Origin: Zygnema cylindricum
Taxonomy: Eukaryota > Streptophyta > Zygnematophyceae > Zygnematales > Zygnemataceae
DNA length: 64,000 bases
Direction: 5' to 3'
NCBI GenBank assembly: GCA_037447655.1
Contig: JBBHKE010002481.1
Location: 26,001-90,000, forward strand
The position numbers and the translations under genes were made by a program. The notes beneath the pieces are model-generated. The model saw only the letters and a list, made by a program, of their open reading frames with translations, was not told where the DNA came from and ran no database searches. Position 1 is the stretch's first letter. The number at the start of each line of letters is the position of its first letter. This document shows, one piece after another, positions 11,701-24,378 of this stretch.

Positions 11701-14700
11701 GCTGATTTTTCTCTTGGAGGTGCCCCACCTCCCCCTGCCTCGAAGGAAGAACCGTCCCCTCCTTCTCCTCCCCCTCCACCCCCTCCACCACAGCAAGAGG
11801 CTCCTAAAGCAGCTCCTCCTTCCTCCCCCTCATCTAGCCCCCCTTCTGTGGAAGGCCGAGTGTTTGCTAGTCCAGCAGCGAGAAAGTTGGCCGAAGACAA
11901 CAAGGTAATTTTTTTTCAGTAAAAGCCTTTTATTTCTGGAATTTTAATCCTGAAGAGCTTCACAAATTTCATTGATAGTTTCACAATCATCAGTGGTATG
12001 GATTTTCAAATTTTGTCTCACAAAATGAAAGCATACCCATCCAAAGTATCTCTTTACACCTCCATTATTTAAAAACAATCGTGTCACTTTTTAAGTCAAT
12101 GGTTGTATGTAGTTTGAAATTGTGGTGGGGCAAAATTGGAGAGTGAAATACAGAAGTGCGGTGGAAATACATGATGGCACACACCCGTTCGTGTCATTTT
12201 CAATCAAAACTACAAAACATGTAATGCACTGGATGAAGCATTCTTTTTGAGTTCATTTCGTTTGAGGGTACTCTAATAGTGTTTTTACAGTGTTTCAGAA
12301 GTGTTCTTACTAGTTCTCCTTTTTTCTGGCATCCCTCTTTTGGTGTTTATGCTTTTCTGTTAAATTTCTCAAAGATCTTCACTAAATGTTTTTTGGCCTT
12401 TTTTTTTTTTTTACTTGGCAGGTGGACCTTTCACAAATAAAGGGCACTGGACCAGATTTGCGGATAGTGAAAGCAGACATTGAAGAATATCTTGGTAAGT
12501 CTACTATACACTTCAATATTGTTGATATTTTGTGTTTAGAGGGAAAAGACGGGACCAAATCAGTTTTTTTAATGTAGTTAGCTGTTAAACTAGTTAAAAC
12601 TTTCTGAAACTGTGTTGGCTGGAAAGTTGTGTCCAAGTAGTTGTTAAACCCCTCAATGTAATTATTCTTTGGCCACTGAATCTTATTATTGTACACCAAT
12701 CAATGACAAAGATGGTGTATGAGCGTGTTTATTTTTTATTAGTGTGTTTACCTTTTTCTTCTAGACGTTCACCTGCATTCTTGAGGCGTCTCTTTTGGAA
12801 ACCTATGCGGACTTCTGGTTTATTTGTTTCTGATGAATCTTTTTGAGATATTTGGTTCCAATTTTGTAATGAAATGTTTGAAATCTGTTTGGTTTTTTAT
12901 ATCAATGAAATTATGTTGAATTCTTGTGTACAGCTAAAGGACCTGTCAAAGGAAAAGAAGCTGTTTCCAGTGCTCCTTCTGCTAAAGCAGCACCCCCTGT
13001 GGAAGGAGTTGACTATACAGATCTCCCACACAGTCAAATAAGGAAGGTGGGTAGTCTGTTTAGATAGGGGATCTTTTTTGTCTTGCTACTAAATGAGCGT
13101 TTTTTCTCTTGCCATAACGAAATGAAATGTGTTTTTTTGTCTTGCTAGAGCAAAATTGGAATGAAATTTAATGACCTTTTCGAATTGCAGATCGGTTTAG
13201 AATTATGCAGATTGGTTTATATATGCTTTCTGTTTGATTTCTTTGGGGGGTTGCAGATTGTTGCGCAGAGGTTATTGCAATCTAAGCAAACTATTCCACA
13301 TTACTATCTGACAGTTGACGTCCGAGTTGACAATCTTTCTAAGTACTCTGTCCAACCCTTCCTTTCTTTGAGCTTTAGTCTAATTTTTTAAAATTCAGGA
13401 AATAGAATGGCTGGTAACTCTGTTGAACTCGATTCCAGCTTGCAAATTGGATAGTATTCGACTACAAAGCTGGATTATTGCGATATAGTGCTAAAGATGA
13501 CCTGACAGGAATTTTGACTAGGCAGTTGCAAACGTGAACTAAAAATATTATAAAATAAATAGGAATATTATTTAAGAATATAAAATATACACTTATATGC
13601 CTGTTTCTTTTTTATTGTGAATTGCAGATTAAGAGCACAACTCAATGCAGTACAGGAGAAGGCCGGTGGAAAGAAACTTTCTCTTAATGACTTTGTAATC
13701 AAGGTGAGACTTACGTTCTTTTACCTTCTTGCAAGTAATTTCTTAGTGATTTTTAGTATTTTGGTTTCCGTTTAGAGATTTGGATTTGACATGTATTCAT
13801 GCAAATTCTTTTTTTGTCGATCATTGACTTTAGGAGTATTGAGCACATTAGACTATACGTCCGAATTTGAACTGTTGTACGGAGTTATATAGTATTCTGT
13901 TTTTTCTACGAAATGCTTAGTTCAGATGCTACTGTATGACTATATGAACCGTGAAACCGCCTAAACTGCATTAAGTTAAATCATCTAATCTGCTCAATAA
14001 GTTAAGCTTTTAAACTGCTTCAATAAGGTTAATCGCCTTAACTGGCAAGTATAATGTACTTGGAAATCGAGTTTCACCAGCTTGATGCAATTTGCTCGTG
14101 TGTATATTTTGCCTTAGGTTTTTTGTGTATGTACTTGTGTTTGTTAATTTGCTTTCTTCAGTTTTGCTTTTTTCTGTTGTCATTTGCAGGCAGCTGCTTT
14201 GTCTTTGAAGAAAGTACCTCAGGTCAACGCTTCATGGACGGATGACTACATTCGCCAGTATGAAACCCTCCTCATGATTTTTTTTCTTTTTTTTTTTGGT
14301 ACTAGTTCGTTGCTGTGACTCATTTTGGCCAAGCTTTTTTTTCATATTTTTATTTTATTTTGGATGCATTTTAGTTATGTGCGTATCGTTTTAGAGGTGA
14401 TGTGTTGTTTTCACATTTTTTTTTTTGAAAAAGACAATATGTTGCTATGTTTTCCGAAAGCGAAGTGTATTTCTGTACTCTCATTCTTTTTTGCCGAATG
14501 TTTTATTTAACTCAAAAGTTTGGCCCTTATAGCTGTCTCCTAGAGTTGTTCGTTGCTCATCTGACAGCTTGACTTTAAGTTAAATTAAAACAAGAAGCAG
14601 TTTTTTTGAATATTTGGGAACGAGAATGCTCTTTTTTTGTCCTTGACTCACTTTCCCGTGACATGCCTAGGAATGTGAAATATTAGAAAGATAATGCCTT

Positions 14701-17341
14701 TTTTTTTGGGTTGTTTTTCAAATTTTGGGAACAGATACCATAATGTGGATATCAGTGTTGCTGTACAGACCGATTTTGGTCTCATGGTCCCCATTGTTAA
14801 GGTGACTACAGGAAAAATCACTAAAAATTGGAAAAGCTAGAAGAATTCACATGTTTTTTAGTCTCTTGCCACTCAAGTGTTCGGTCAAGATTTTGCTAGA
14901 TATGCTTTCTGTTTATCATAGAATTACATACGAAGTTCTTTACGTTTATTGGTCAGTTATCGCCAATTATTGCGATATCGATATGTATCGGCAAACTCAA
15001 TGTAAACCTAATTTTTGGTGTAGCAATGGTATGATATGTCGACTTCAGATTCGTCCGATACGCAACACTAGACTGTGAATCACTGTAGCGTTAATAACAT
15101 TTGAACACAAAATAACGTTATTAATACTAGTTTTTTTTGTGGTTCACAATCATCCACGCCATTTGGACCGGAAATTGAATTGTTAACACTAAGACAGGCC
15201 TCATACTAATTTAGCCTAACAGTGATTCATGGTGTAGACTAATTAAATTTTCAAGGATATGGATCTTTCAAAACTCAATCATTAAATACGCCTGATACAG
15301 ATAGTGGGGAGTGGTGTGATAAAGTTTGTCTCTGTACAGTTTTTTTCTTCTTGTGTTATAATGTCAACTTCTTTTTAAAGCTTACATTGCATTGCATAAC
15401 TTTTGGTGTTGGTTTTTTTGTTTACGTTATTTAATAACTTCCTTCATGTTTCATCATGATCATGTCTGCTAATCATAATGGAATCCTATCAGAAAAGATT
15501 GTAGCTTTTTTGAATTTTTTTTTTTGAGTTTTCTAAACTGGAAGTCAAACACTTTGGACTGACAGGATGCGGACAAGAAAGGACTCGCAACCATATCAGA
15601 GAACGTGAAGGCACTTGCAGAGAAAGCCCGGGAAAATAAATTAAAACCAGACGAGTTCCAGGTGCGAGGGAGAGGGGAAGGGAGAGGGGAGAGATTTATG
15701 TTTTTGGTCTCTTTTGCTGATGTGAAATAGATTATGGTATCAATGTGCATCTTTGAAACTTTCAAGAAAGAGACATGAGAAAGAAAAAACCGGTGTGCAA
15801 GAAAAGGGACTGGGGTCTTTGTTTCTTTAAAGGTTAGTTTGTAACCCGCTTGTTGCTCTGTTTATGTCTTGGCTATTTATTGAAATAAATAATGGATCTG
15901 ACACAAAGATGTTGGAATCTCGTACATTGTCGGTACTTGAAAAGACAACTGAGTTCTTCAGCTGTGAACTATACTGTTTCTACTATATTTGAACACTTTT
16001 ATGTTGAATAAATTAGGTGAGGGGCTTCAAAACAAAATACTATCTTCGTGTATTGAATTCTACAAGATTGCTCTGATTTCTACGAGATTTTTTTGTGGAC
16101 TAAAGTTACACAAAAATAATATTATGGACAAAAACCTCTATAGAGAGTGGAGAATGGAGAGTGGAGAGTTGAGAGTGGGGGAGTAAATTCACTCCCTTTA
16201 ATTAAGAAATCTTTACTTCATGATTTTTTGCAGGGAGGTACATTCGCGATTTCTAATCTTGGAATGTATGGTGTCAAATCATTTGCTGCTATTATCAATC
16301 CTCCTCAAGCCTGTATTCTCGCAGTTGGAAGCAGTAAGTTTCTTTCTTTGTCTTTTGCCGTTCACTTTGTACGTTTCTTATTTTGTTGTTTTCGTTCTCT
16401 TTGTTTGTTTCTTTTTGTCTTTCTCTTTGTATGATTCTTTCTTTCCCTTCTGCCTTTGACTTTCTTTTCCCTTTGTTCATTTCTCTCTTTCCGTCCCTGT
16501 TTCTTTAGTCACAGTATCTTTCTTGCTCCTTTCTTTACATTTTTTTATCGGTCGCTCTCTTCTTCATTATGCTTTCAGATCAATTTTCAAAACAATCACA
16601 GTCCACAGGCAGTCAGGAAACAATTAGTCGCAAGTATCTGTATCCCTTTTTCTTTTCATTATTTTTCTCTTGATCATCAACTTGACAACTTTGTCTGCTG
16701 ACCTGTTTCGCTGTGAAATAGGATCAGTCTAACAGCAAAAATTTGTTTATGCATCTTTTTCTCACTTATATTGCGCCTTTTTTTATTCCAATTTTGGGAT
16801 TTCCAAACATTCGGGAGAACAGGAATTTAGGGGGAATCCATGAAGTAAGCGAGAGTCTGAAGGATGCTAACTTGGAGTGAACTGTTTTGCAGCCGAAGCA
16901 CGAGTTGTTCCTGGAAAGGGAGAGGGAGAATATGAGAAAGCGACATATATGTCTGTCACCTTAAGCTGTGATCACCGTGTTATTGATGGTAATTCACGAA
17001 AAAATATTCCATATTTTTCCCGACAATTTTGTTTTGTGTGTGTGTGTGTGTGTGTGTTATCAACACCAATCCATAATGAAGCCCTTTCATGATCTCCTAT
17101 TTTCACATCTTTCCTTTTTTTCCGTTGTTAACTGTCATACAAATGATTTCCCACCTGCACTGATTTTTTTCTTTTTTTTGGTGCCTGCAATTTGCGGTAG
17201 TTTGAACAGAGTATGATCCCAGTTCCCCCCTTAATAAAAAAAAATGTTTTTTTTTTGGTGCTTTTCGCAGGTGCCCTAGGAGCTCAGTGGTTGGGAGCTT
17301 TTAAGACTCTTGTGGAAGATCCTGTTACGCTACTTTTATAA
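8736..17341 (+). CDS. Dihydrolipoamide acetyltransferase, E2 of mitochondrial pyruvate dehydrogenase
   Basis: Sixteen exons: 8736-8944, 9247-9323, 10039-10091, 10706-10780, 11046-11138, 11656-11904, 12422-12494, 12934-13046, 13257-13342, 13628-13703, 14190-14257, 14735-14801, 15566-15661, 16234-16333, 16893-16988, 17271-17341. All have GT-AG borders and the frame is kept, giving 533 residues. It transfers acetyl groups to CoA as the core of the pyruvate dehydrogenase complex. Visible in order: a basic, Ser/Ala-rich N-terminus ending near RRNFSAAAD (mitochondrial presequence); one lipoyl domain with ETDKATLE (lipoyl-lysine about K140); a Pro-rich hinge (about 195-230); the E1/E3-binding domain ([15 protein letters not shown], about 236-276); and the catalytic domain with SCDHRVIDG (H506, D510). 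It ends DPVTLLL. Plant E2s also have a single-lipoyl form. An upstream in-frame ATG at 8673 would add 21 residues; 8736 gives the better presequence. The gene looks intact. Confidence 0.95.
15069..15238. mobile_element. Diverged family A MITE in PDH E2 intron 12
   Basis: The ends resemble the family A inverted repeat: CTGTGAATCACTGTAGCG at the left, and the complement of CACCATGAATCACTG next to TA at the right. The element sits inside the 764-bp intron between exons 12 and 13. Confidence 0.55.
17035..17057. repeat. (TG)n microsatellite
   Basis: A run of TG dinucleotides in the last intron of the PDH E2 gene. Confidence 0.9.
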
Positions 17342-18458
17342 GTGTGGAAACAAGAAACCGGCGGTGGGTTTTTGGAAGAAAATCGAAATTTCTTCATTTT
17401 GGGAATGACGTTAGAAGTGTCGATGAATATAACAATGATAATAGATTGTTATAAAAAAATCATTTGAGCCCTTGGGCAAAAGTCATAAGGTTGTTTCAAA
17501 AAGCCACTACGGGGCACCTCTGTTAGTAGCCTCCAATTGAGAATCTCATAGTTAAGTTCTGACAAAATACGACCAACCTGAGTAAGAGTGCCAAAATGAA
17601 ATGAAAAAGAAACTCACAAAAAGTATAGCAGGTGCTGATTGTTTTAGGTTTCTAAAAACTCTGACACTCTACTGGTATGGTTTGGCTTTAAGAGATGGAT
17701 GAGACTGGAATTTTTCTAAACACATATGTTATATTTTTTGTTTTGTGTCTAGATAACCAAAACGTCTATTTCCCATCTTAAAAATGTCATATTTTTATTT
17801 CTTCCTTTTTTCCTTATGCTTGTTTGGAAAGCCCTTGACTTTCGTTATTGAAGGTGTGCAATGGTGGATATGTGCGGAAGCATGTATTGATGTCTACGGA
17901 TGTTGGAAGATGTGAGAAGTATTCAATTCCTTTCCTGTTTAACCATAATAGTATATATTACATCACATGGAACTGTGAAAACGGTTGTGCTTTGATTTGG
18001 TGCGTTTAGCCACGCATTTCATATTGCTGTGCCAACTGCCTAAATGTGTTGATGTTCAGAAGGCCTCGTATCCACAGGGCAAAATCACAATATAGCCATC
18101 CAGATGCACCTTGCAATCACACGCTCACAAGAAAAACTTTTCTGAGAGTTATGTTTTACTATGTGTACCCCCCTTTATACTGAAATGTGCTTCCTTTCTT
18201 GAGTGGTATCATTTGCTGGGTTTCGCATGAGCCAGAAGTCTCAAGCATCAGCCGTCACTTGCAAAGTAACCTCAAAAGTCTTCTATTTTTTTTTTTGTTT
18301 GGGGTTCTTACATGTCAGCCGATGATGGCAAAAAGGAGGTTTTGAAATGATCGAATCAGCCGATGAATCCAGGGAGTATGCTGGGCATTGCTCTCGTATG
18401 TTTCATTCTATATAGAAATCCTCATTAATATCTATCTATGAACCTTAGAAAAAACATA

Positions 18459-18563
18459 TGTTTATGAACCTTAGAGTGGACTCCAATCAGAGGGTTCTGA
18501 CGGTTATAATGCATTTCAATGGACAGAACCTCAGATTGGAATCCTCCCTAAAGTTAATAAACA
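18459..18563. mobile_element. Very short hairpin MITE
   Basis: A 105-bp unit whose two ends are imperfect inverted repeats of about 41 bp: TGTTTATGAACCTTAGAG at the left against TGTTTATTAACTTTAGGG on the opposite strand at the right. Inner arms read ATCAGAGGGTTCTG and ATCTGAGGTTCTG. The whole element can fold into one hairpin. Confidence 0.65.
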
Positions 18564-19256
18564 AAAATTATATGTTGTACTGCACGGTGGATCTATGACT
18601 GGTCTTCCAAATGGCCCAAAGAGCTCGTAATTAATGAGGTGGAAGCAGGTCCAATGATAATCTTAAAAAAAAAAAAACAAAAAAAAAACATGTGCAGTCA
18701 TAGTTTTGATAAATACTTCTAACACTCAAACATTGTTCTTATTGTCTTCAGATTCCTTTTCCCGGCTTCAAACTCTTTACCAATGTCATTGACTGCATAC
18801 TTTGTTAGCTAATCCTTGATAGAATGAACTTCAGTCAGTTATGAGGCTTTCACTGACCTGACCCATGGCAGGTCCGTTACCAAGGGTATTGAGTTTATAG
18901 AAGCCCACCCTCATTTGCAGGTATAGATGTAAGCCAGCTTAGAGTTTCTACCAGCAATTTTAAAACATGCAACACCGTCCAAACTGGGTTTTTATCATCA
19001 TAGCTATTTTTCTGGGCCGTTTTTTTCGCATTTTACCCTCCTTATTACCCAGATGGTTTTTCCATCGCAAGTTTTTGCAATAAATTCATCCGTCTGTCAT
19101 ATTCCTGAGTAGAACCACACAACTTTAACTGGCAAGACATATATTCCTAAACAACTCTCTTGTTTTCCGATTCTTTTATAATCAGCAGAAATACTGTGAC
19201 AGGTCACAGTAATTACTGCACTGAGCCATGCCCGAAATATTTCTAGCTCCCATTAC

Positions 19257-19340
19257 ATCTTATTTTTTTTCGCTCATGCTAATGAATCGCTAATCTACAT
19301 CTTAATTTTTTTCGCTCAAGCTAACGAATCACTAATCTTT
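19257..19340. repeat. Tandem direct repeat, about 41 bp x 2
   Basis: Two adjacent copies of a unit containing TTTTTTTCGCTCATGCTAA and TTTTTTTCGCTCAAGCTAA, each followed by a similar GAATCRCTAATC segment. Confidence 0.75.
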
Positions 19341-19558
19341 CTATCTGTACATGAACTATTTATTCTCAACTTCCTATGTAGGCAAACTTCCTCCAAAATA
19401 AAATAAAAAATTCGAAACTGACACGAACACCAACACTCCAACTGACAACTAGCGGAGCTTTTATATTGTGCCTTGTCTTAATGATGGGGATCCACCTCGT
19501 CAATTCTGAAAAAGACATTTTTTCAAAAAGAAAAGTGTTGTCCCTCCAGCGTTATGAT

Positions 19559-22500
19559 TCACAATTCTAAACGTTCGAACCGCTTTTCTCGGAGTCCAAA
19601 GGCTTCCTGCAACCTATCTGCTTCCTCGTCTGCTAAGTCAGGTTCCATTTTTAGCAATTCTGCCTTATCAAACTCCTCTCTCTCTGCTGCTTCATCAATT
19701 TCTTGTTTCGCAACAACGGCCACTAACCTCAACCATTCACACCGAACTGTAGCAATTCCTCTGTCGCTCCCGACCAGTTTCTCTTTCATCTCAGAAATTA
19801 TCATTGCTCTTTTATTTCTGTCCAGTTCCATTGCCTCAAGCTGTGTGCCTAGGACTTTAAATTCTTCCTCCAATTCGGCGATCTCGCCCACCAAAAGTTT
19901 GGCATCAGTCCCGAATCGGGCGGCTTCCGTAAAGTTTTTCAAACTTGCCGCCAGTTTTTTCTCCATTTGTAATTCTGCTAGTCTCTTTTCAGAAAATGTC
20001 AACTGTGCCTGACACGTGGCTCTGTCTTGTTGAAGCTTCGTCCGAGCAATATCAAGTATCTGCGAATCCAATCAAACGTCCAATTTTACAAACATGTTTG
20101 TCTGTATTTCTGACTTGTTTGGAATAAATAAGAGGAAAAGGAGGCAGCAAATTATTTGTAAAGATTTCAGACAAAATATAAATACCAGAAAATGAAGGCA
20201 AAAAGAAAAAGAAACATAAACCACTCAAGTATAATAAGTAAACTAGGTCGAAAGTTGGAAAAACATAAAATTCCCTAAGAGGACAAGGCGAAAGAGAAGA
20301 GGAATAAAGGGTTACATAAGGCAACAAGAGTCCTAACTCTTCTAAAGGAAACCACATACACAGAATTTATTCATGTTGCTCGTGAGTAATCGCAGTTCGT
20401 GCCAAAATTTGTAAGCATCAAACGTTATTTTGTACGATTACTTTGAATACTCCCAGTAGCGTTAGTACATGCATATATCTGATTCCCCTATCGGTCCGAT
20501 ACAATCATCATTACATGGACCATTTGAGACTCGATTAGAGATGTACCTTCAACGCATCCTCCTCTCCTGCAATTTGTTGTTGTAAAGTGGTTTGTATTTC
20601 CCAAAGTGACCTCTCTTGCACCGCCAGCTCTCCTAACTTCTCCTTTATTGCTCTTCCTACAGAAGCCCTAGATCTTTTTTCTACTTCTACTTCCTTCTCA
20701 AGGGTTTCCTTTATCCCCCCTGCAATTTTTACAACTTCAGCGCACATCTCGATATTCTGTTCTGCTTTTAACTTCAGCCCTTCTACTTCGCATCTCTGAA
20801 CCCTTAGGTTCTCCACTTCTTTATCTAGTACTGCCTTATCTTCCGCAACTCTCCTTGCTTCCAGTTGCAGTCCTGACTTTAATTTATCGAAGTTCGAAAC
20901 CAGAAGCTCAACTGCTTCGTTAACAGCAAGTATGTCTTTGCTCCATGCTTCAACTTCAGTGAGTTTAGCATTCAACTGTTGTTGTAACTCAGTCAATTCC
21001 TCCATTAATTTACCCTTCTCATGAACTAACAGTCGCTGGTCCTCACATTTTGAATCCTTTGTTGCCTGCAGTTTCACGTTTAACTCTCGTACTCGATCCT
21101 CCATTACCTGCTGTTCTATTAACACTCTCTGTCTCCTCATTTCCAAGGCATCTTCCTTGTTGGACAATATCTCCAGTTCTGCAAGTTTACTAGGTTTAGT
21201 TTCTCTTGTAATTAAATTTGCTTCCTCCATAACTTCCTGCAAATTGGGTCACAATTTCAAGCAAAGAAAGTGTGAGAAGAAACATTGCTGAAATATTTTC
21301 CTGCAACCGCAAAACCACTGTTGGATTTGCACGGAAGACAAAATGACAATTTGCAACCCTTCAAAAAAACCACGTCACAAAAATATGTCAAACATTGAGA
21401 GTTCCCGTTCAAACTTCCTCGCGATATCTAAATCCACAAACTAAGAGGTAAATGTGAAGCCCATGACTTGAAGCATCCACCCAACAAAGGTCAAAACAAG
21501 CAACAAGATCGAACGAGACAAAAAAAAAAATTGACAACAAACACTGAGCACCCTAAATTCAATGAACAAGACAAGATTTAGCAAGGCTCCAGAAAGCACC
21601 TTGTGTAAGGCCATCAGCTGTTGCAGTTCTACCCTGTCAGACGACACCGCCACGATATTTTCCTTATCCCTAATTAAAAAGGAATCATACTCCTCTTCTG
21701 CTGCAGTAGCCTCATCTACTGAAGCCTTCGCCTCCCTCTCTGCCAATTCTATCATCTTGCTCAGCTTAACTTTATCTGCTTCAAGCGCTTCTGCAAATTG
21801 ACTTTCCAAAAGCTTCAACTTTGTTATAGCATTAACCATTTTCCGGGTCAGTTTCTGTCTCTTCTGGATGGCTACCAGAAATTTGGCATCAAGAGAAGTT
21901 TCCGCTTCCTGAAAGCAAGATGCACGAGCATCTATTTCAGCTTCAATGTCTGAAAGCTTAGACTCAAATTCTGAAGGAGACTTTCCCGAGAAGCCAGATG
22001 CACTAAACTCATCGCATTGTTCATCAATTGGTATCACCGGACTTGATAAGTATTCCGCATCCACCTCTTTGGATCTGGCCTCAAGCTCTTCTAAAGCGAT
22101 AAGTAAATCCTCTAAACGAGCTCGAAATTCCCATTTCCTTTCCACGCAACGAAGCAGAATGCCAACAGTTTTTTCCAAAGCATCTTTGGGCATTGCCCGA
22201 CTCCTTGGATCCAAATATTTACAGAAATGTTCAACAACCACACTAAACTTCCCTGGACGCAGATCCCACCGGCTGTCTGCTACTGCGGCTTCCTCTGCTG
22301 GAATAGGAATATCCTCCTCAGAATTTAAGTCATCGAGAGATGACGCCAGGTCTTTCCGAACAGGCTGTTTTTTAAACTTGTCATAGAGACGATGGAGGTC
22401 ATGGATGTGACAAATTCCTGTTAGCACTTGCATAATAATGAGCCCAAGAGCATACGTGTCTGAATGTGCGCTAACAAATCCAGTATTTAAAATATGTGGG

Positions 22501-24378
22501 TCAATATATCCACTTGTTCCTTGCATTTGAGACATTTTTGTGTAGTCCCCAATATAAGCTTTGGCCAAACCCAAATCACAAATCTTACTTCGTTTATGTT
22601 CATCAAGGAGCACATTTGGCAACTTCAGGTCACGATGCACTATGTTTCTTTCGTGCATATACAACACAGCTGCTGACATCTCCCGACAAATTCGAACTTT
22701 GTCTAGCCATGTAAGATTACCCTGCCTTCCTTTAAGCCAGCTATCAAGGCTTCCTCCTGCCATATACTCACTCACTAAACAGGGAGTTGTGGGTTCAAAA
22801 GCATACAAGGATAAAATATGATGGTGCCTTAAGCTATGCAGAATCTGAACTTCGGCCGTTAGAGCACCATTATTGCTGTTAGAGTGAAGCTTCTTAACAG
22901 CTACCTCCACTCCCTGATGACGGCCTCTGTAAACCACGCCAAAGCCACCCTTTCCTATAACATTCGTGGGAGAAAAATTGTTTGTTGCCGCTGCAAGTTG
23001 ATCCAACGTGACAAGGTGAATGCCATCAAGAAGGTCATGAATACCAAGCTGCACAAAAAATAATAGTCTGTTAAACACACATACATGTGTTGCATCAAAC
23101 CTGCAGGGGACAAAGGTAAGAACATACAGTGAACCTTTTTGTCTCTACTGCCTCTACAGTGTAAAAGTAAAAGTATTTGTCACAGCACTGATATGCGGTG
23201 CTCATGCCTTGAAAAGAAAAAGTCAGAAAACAGTAAGTTAATAACCAGCCTTTTCATTTGACAACTAACCAATATCATACCTTTGGAGGAGGTACATTCC
23301 CAGAACTTGAGGAAGAGCTGGCTGGACTTTTTTTAGAGTTTTTCTCTGCCTCTGTTACCAACTTCCCAAGGTGGGCTAACTCTGCCGCCAGTGTCTTCCA
23401 TTTCATTTTTTGTCTGCTGGCATTCAAACATGAGATGGTTATACTGACAAAGGCTGTCAACACATCCTCCGGCCAAGTGCCCACACGAGAGCCAATTCTC
23501 TCTATTAAAAATGACGTAGATTTCTTGCTCGTCTGGAGAATAGAAGAAAGCTTCAGGACCTCTTTATTTGATGAAGTCGTCAGAAGCTCAAGAAACAGCA
23601 ACCCGATACCCTCAAATGATGACTGTTTGTCCATACGATCCCCAGCAATGGAGTATATAAGCTTGCTCTTTGTGTTACTTTTATCCAAAGAAATTGCAGC
23701 AGAATCAATCCCATTCACTGCAACCTCGTTGTCTATCAAATATTCAACTGCTGATGCAATGTCAACTGCTATTCGGCAGCGATCCTGCCATCTTATTCCA
23801 TCGGACAGTTTTTCTCGTAAGCTTTTTCCCTTCAATATTTCGACAACAATACAGCCATTCTCTGGACACCAAGCAATTGCTTTTGCTGCATGATCATGGC
23901 TTACAGACTGCATTTTCTTTGCCATTGAATCAAGTTCTTCGCTGTTCGTCAGAATCTTATGGACAGCCACAGTTTTCCCTGAAAACTCTCCTTTGTAAAC
24001 ACTCCAGGAGTCCTTTTCAATCATAATCTTAAGCTTTGAAAAGTTACCAGTTATGTGTTGTACTTCTTGTACAGTTAAAGTTATAAGTTTCGGTCCTGAG
24101 TTTTGTTGTACGTCAAACATCTTAGAAAAAGGGTGCTGGAAACTACCACCTCCAAACAGAAGATCCATAGGATTCATATGGACCTCTGGCTCCAACATAG
24201 GGTTCATAAAACTTGCAATTGGAGACGATGGTCCACCCTCCTGCTCAAAATGTGCGGAATAGCTTCCAGCTGATGATGATGATCCGGTGAACGCGGGATT
24301 TCCATCAATAAGGTGTGACGTCAAAGAAGAAGAAGGTTGTTTGTTTCTACTGAAAAACTTAGTACGGAATGACGTCAT
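19559..24378 (-). CDS. Tandem pseudokinase-kinase protein with coiled-coil/UVR-like tail (paralogue 1)
   Basis: Four exons on the minus strand: 23281-24378, 21600-23048, 20547-21236, 19559-20059. All introns are phase 0; 1245 residues. Exon 1 encodes a kinase-like domain (about 95-340) without glycine loop, HRD or DFG; its lysine position reads TVAVHKIL, so it is a pseudokinase. Exon 2 encodes a full RLK/Pelle-type kinase (about 395-680): IGKGGFGVVY, VAVKK (K418), HRDLKLPN (D506), DLG in place of DFG (D524) and GTSGYIDP. The tail (about 700-1245) is long charged coiled coil with UVR-like helices (for example KLAASLKNFTEAARFG), ending EFDKAELLKMEPDLADEEAD. No signal peptide or membrane segment is visible, so it is probably cytoplasmic. 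The layout recalls plant tandem kinase proteins of immunity and animal JAKs, but the tail is different. Function is not known to me. Confidence 0.87.

Larger units (their letters stand above)
17342..19558. other. Intergenic region between convergent genes
   Basis: It holds the 3' flanks of the PDH E2 gene (+) and of the kinase gene at 19559 (-), a 105-bp hairpin element (18459-18563) and a short direct repeat (19257-19340). I see no coding potential. Confidence 0.5.

Noticed and set aside
11311-11922. 203-codon frame covering PDH E2 exon 6
   Set aside because: Its first 115 codons are intron sequence. Only 11656-11904 is exon, as shown by the splice sites and the lipoyl-hinge alignment.
21946-22386. 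Open + strand frame of 146 codons opposite the kinase exon
   Set aside because: It is a mirror of the minus-strand kinase exon, which has clear motifs and splice sites; the + frame has none.
23258-23893. 211-codon + frame opposite the pseudokinase exon
   Set aside because: Shadow of the minus-strand exon at 23281-24378; no motif of its own.
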